Below are positions 38,441 through 64,000 of a stretch of 64,000 nucleotides of DNA, in pieces. This DNA is from Lucifuga dentata (Eukaryota > Chordata > Actinopteri > Ophidiiformes > Bythitidae): the NCBI GenBank assembly GCA_014773175.1, contig VXCM01001537.1:1-64000 (forward strand). The letters run 5' to 3'. The position numbers and the translations under genes were made by a program. How positions within the stretch are numbered: position 1 is the first letter of the stretch; each line of letters starts with the position of its first letter. The notes below the pieces were generated by a model that saw only the letters and a list, made by a program, of their open reading frames with translations, did not search any database and was not told the DNA's origin.

Positions 38441-38660
38441 AAATGGCTTTTATTTGTTTGTTTGTTTGTGTGTCTGGCTGTCAGCAGGATATCTCCAAAG
38501 TAATGGATTCCAATGAAAATTCGTGGATAGCTGGATTTGGTTGAAGTTGGTTCAAGTTGATTCGATTTTTGAGGCAGATCCAAATCGGGATACATATACT
38601 GGATTTTCTTTTTTCTTTTTTTTTCATTTTCATTAACATTGAGAGATAGGGCATTTGTAG
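38441..38660 (+). repeat. Repeat family 5, dispersed teleost repeat
   Basis: It starts with TTTGTTTGTTTG, then GTCAGCAGGATATCTCCAAA and the ATGAAAATT/GTGGAT words. The same organisation is seen at 56935-57245 (AGCAGGATTACTCAAAAAC, then a lead into GGATC words). This matches a very common fish repeat whose units read like "actcaaaaactt..gattttgacaaaactt". It has no coding frame. Confidence 0.5.
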
Positions 38661-38703
38661 ACATTTTGGTTTATTTCTCAAAACTAAGACACAAATCTTA
38701 ACT

Positions 38704-38829
38704 ACAAAGAAAGCATGACAATGTACGGAGCACTAAAAAAAAAGCATCACAAAGTACAGAAACACACACACACAAAAGTGTGACTATGTACGAAAGCACT
38801 GGAAAAAAAAGTGTGACAATATACAGGGC
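38704..38829. repeat. Degenerate short tandem repeat
   Basis: Loosely repeated units of about 40-50 bp share GCATGACAATGTACGG / GTGTGACTATGTACG / GTGTGACAATATACAGG followed by an A-run. They directly abut the 160-bp repeat array downstream. Confidence 0.5.
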
Positions 38830-38830
38830 T

Positions 38831-39160
38831 GATCAAAAATTAGACATTTGACAATCAGTTGTCTATGCAAGGGATTTTGAAAATTAATTACTCCAAAATG
38901 CTACAGTAAAAATTATTCATTATGAGGGTGTTTATCACACCATGAAAGATGTATTAACTACATATGGAAATTTCAATTTTTAGAGCTGATCAAAAATGAG
39001 AAATTTGCCAATCGGGACTTTGGAAATTAATTACTCCAAAATGCTACAGTAACCATAAGTCCATAACGTTTGTGTTTATAGTCTTTGAATTGTTGAATCC
39101 AACCATGATTTTTTTTTAACTACTTATGTAAATTTCATTTTTAAAGGAAGATCAAAAATG
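38831..39160. repeat. Tandem repeat of about 160 bp, two units plus start of a third
   Basis: Units begin with GATCAAAAAT at 38831, 38988 and 39150 (spacings 157 and 162). Each full unit shares GAAAATTAATTACTCCAAAATGCTACAG or its near copy, and ends with an AACTAC..ATG.AAATTTCA segment. The copies are diverged, so this is an old duplication, not an assembly error. Confidence 0.75.
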
Positions 39161-39329
39161 AGATCCAGACCAAGATAACAGAGATGACAGATAAACCAGA
39201 CCCAGACTCAGAGAGATCCAAATGCAGATAAGTAAACCCACAGCAGATTATTTATTTATATGTATTTATGAATTTATATATAGTTATGAATACATCACTA
39301 CATTTTCAGTGATTTGGGGGAATTTTACC

Positions 39330-39550
39330 GTTTAAACTTTTCACGTCTACGTGTATCTCACGTGTGACCCAGTCGGAACTACAGTTGTGGAATCCGTTTC
39401 TAGCCGGATACCAAAGCATCCGGTGTTTGGTGCGCCTCTAAATCTGTTCTTCCTTTCCTCAGCCGTGCGTGCTGTAACAGCTGATGAGCCTGTTCCTTCT
39501 CTGACACGCGTCAATTTTTTTTTCTGCTTTCTGCAAGAACAAAACTCGAC
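39330..39550 (+). promoter_or_regulatory. dars1: dars1 promoter and 5' UTR
   Basis: The sequence turns CpG-rich ahead of the first coding exon. It holds a CACGTG E-box at 39359-39364, two CCGGA/CCGGT ETS-like words near 39406-39421, and no clear TATA box, as expected for a housekeeping synthetase gene. The ATG pair at 39551 follows CAAAACTCGAC. The transcription start cannot be fixed from sequence. Confidence 0.5.

Positions 39551-64000
<24,450 letters not shown>

Noticed and set aside
35147..39550. A third gene between cxcr4 and dars1
   Set aside because: No exon with matching splice sites or protein similarity was seen on either strand; the spacer is repeats and AT-rich DNA.

Overview
This is vertebrate nuclear DNA, most likely from a teleost fish. 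Genes are sparse and split by introns with GT..AG boundaries. The intergenic DNA is AT-rich and full of microsatellites, MITE-like elements and LINE 3' tails of fish type. The two recognisable genes have best-matching teleost-style proteins. No prokaryotic, viral or CRISPR structure is visible.

Layout. Bases 1 to about 33,060 hold no gene I can support. They contain simple repeats, decayed transposable elements (including a Harbinger-like coding remnant near 26.5 kb), a possible orphan first exon at about 3.0-3.25 kb and a few CTCF-type motifs. At 33,060-33,496 is a CpG-rich promoter and 5' UTR. It is followed by the two-exon chemokine receptor gene cxcr4 (coding 33,497-33,514 and 34,028-35,146, + strand, 378 residues). 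A repeat-bearing spacer follows. From 39,551 to the end of the window runs dars1, cytosolic aspartyl-tRNA synthetase (+ strand). I could place 13 consecutive coding exons with matching phases. They encode 400 codons plus 2 nt and include class II motifs 1 and 2; the exons carrying motif 3 lie beyond base 64,000.

Context. The CXCR4-DARS1 neighbourhood, in the same orientation, is also found on human 2q21-q22, so this is an ancient linkage block. The two products do not share a pathway: Cxcr4 is a Cxcl12-sensing GPCR for cell migration and Dars1 charges tRNA-Asp. The long gene-free flank upstream of cxcr4 is where distal enhancers would be expected, but none can be shown from one sequence.

Most notable points. 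(1) The Cxcr4 extracellular N-terminus has no tyrosine at all, and extracellular loop 2 is about 19 residues longer than in human. (2) Dars1 has a lysine-rich N-terminal extension absent from human. (3) At least two MITE-like families recur in the window. (4) A cluster of near-perfect short-loop inverted repeats lies between 38 and 62 kb, one of them carrying two divergent CTCF-type motifs. (5) Single N bases are repeatedly flanked by identical copies of about 60-67 bp. These are almost certainly unmerged contig overlaps and should not be read as tandem duplications. I saw no convincing undescribed biological system here.
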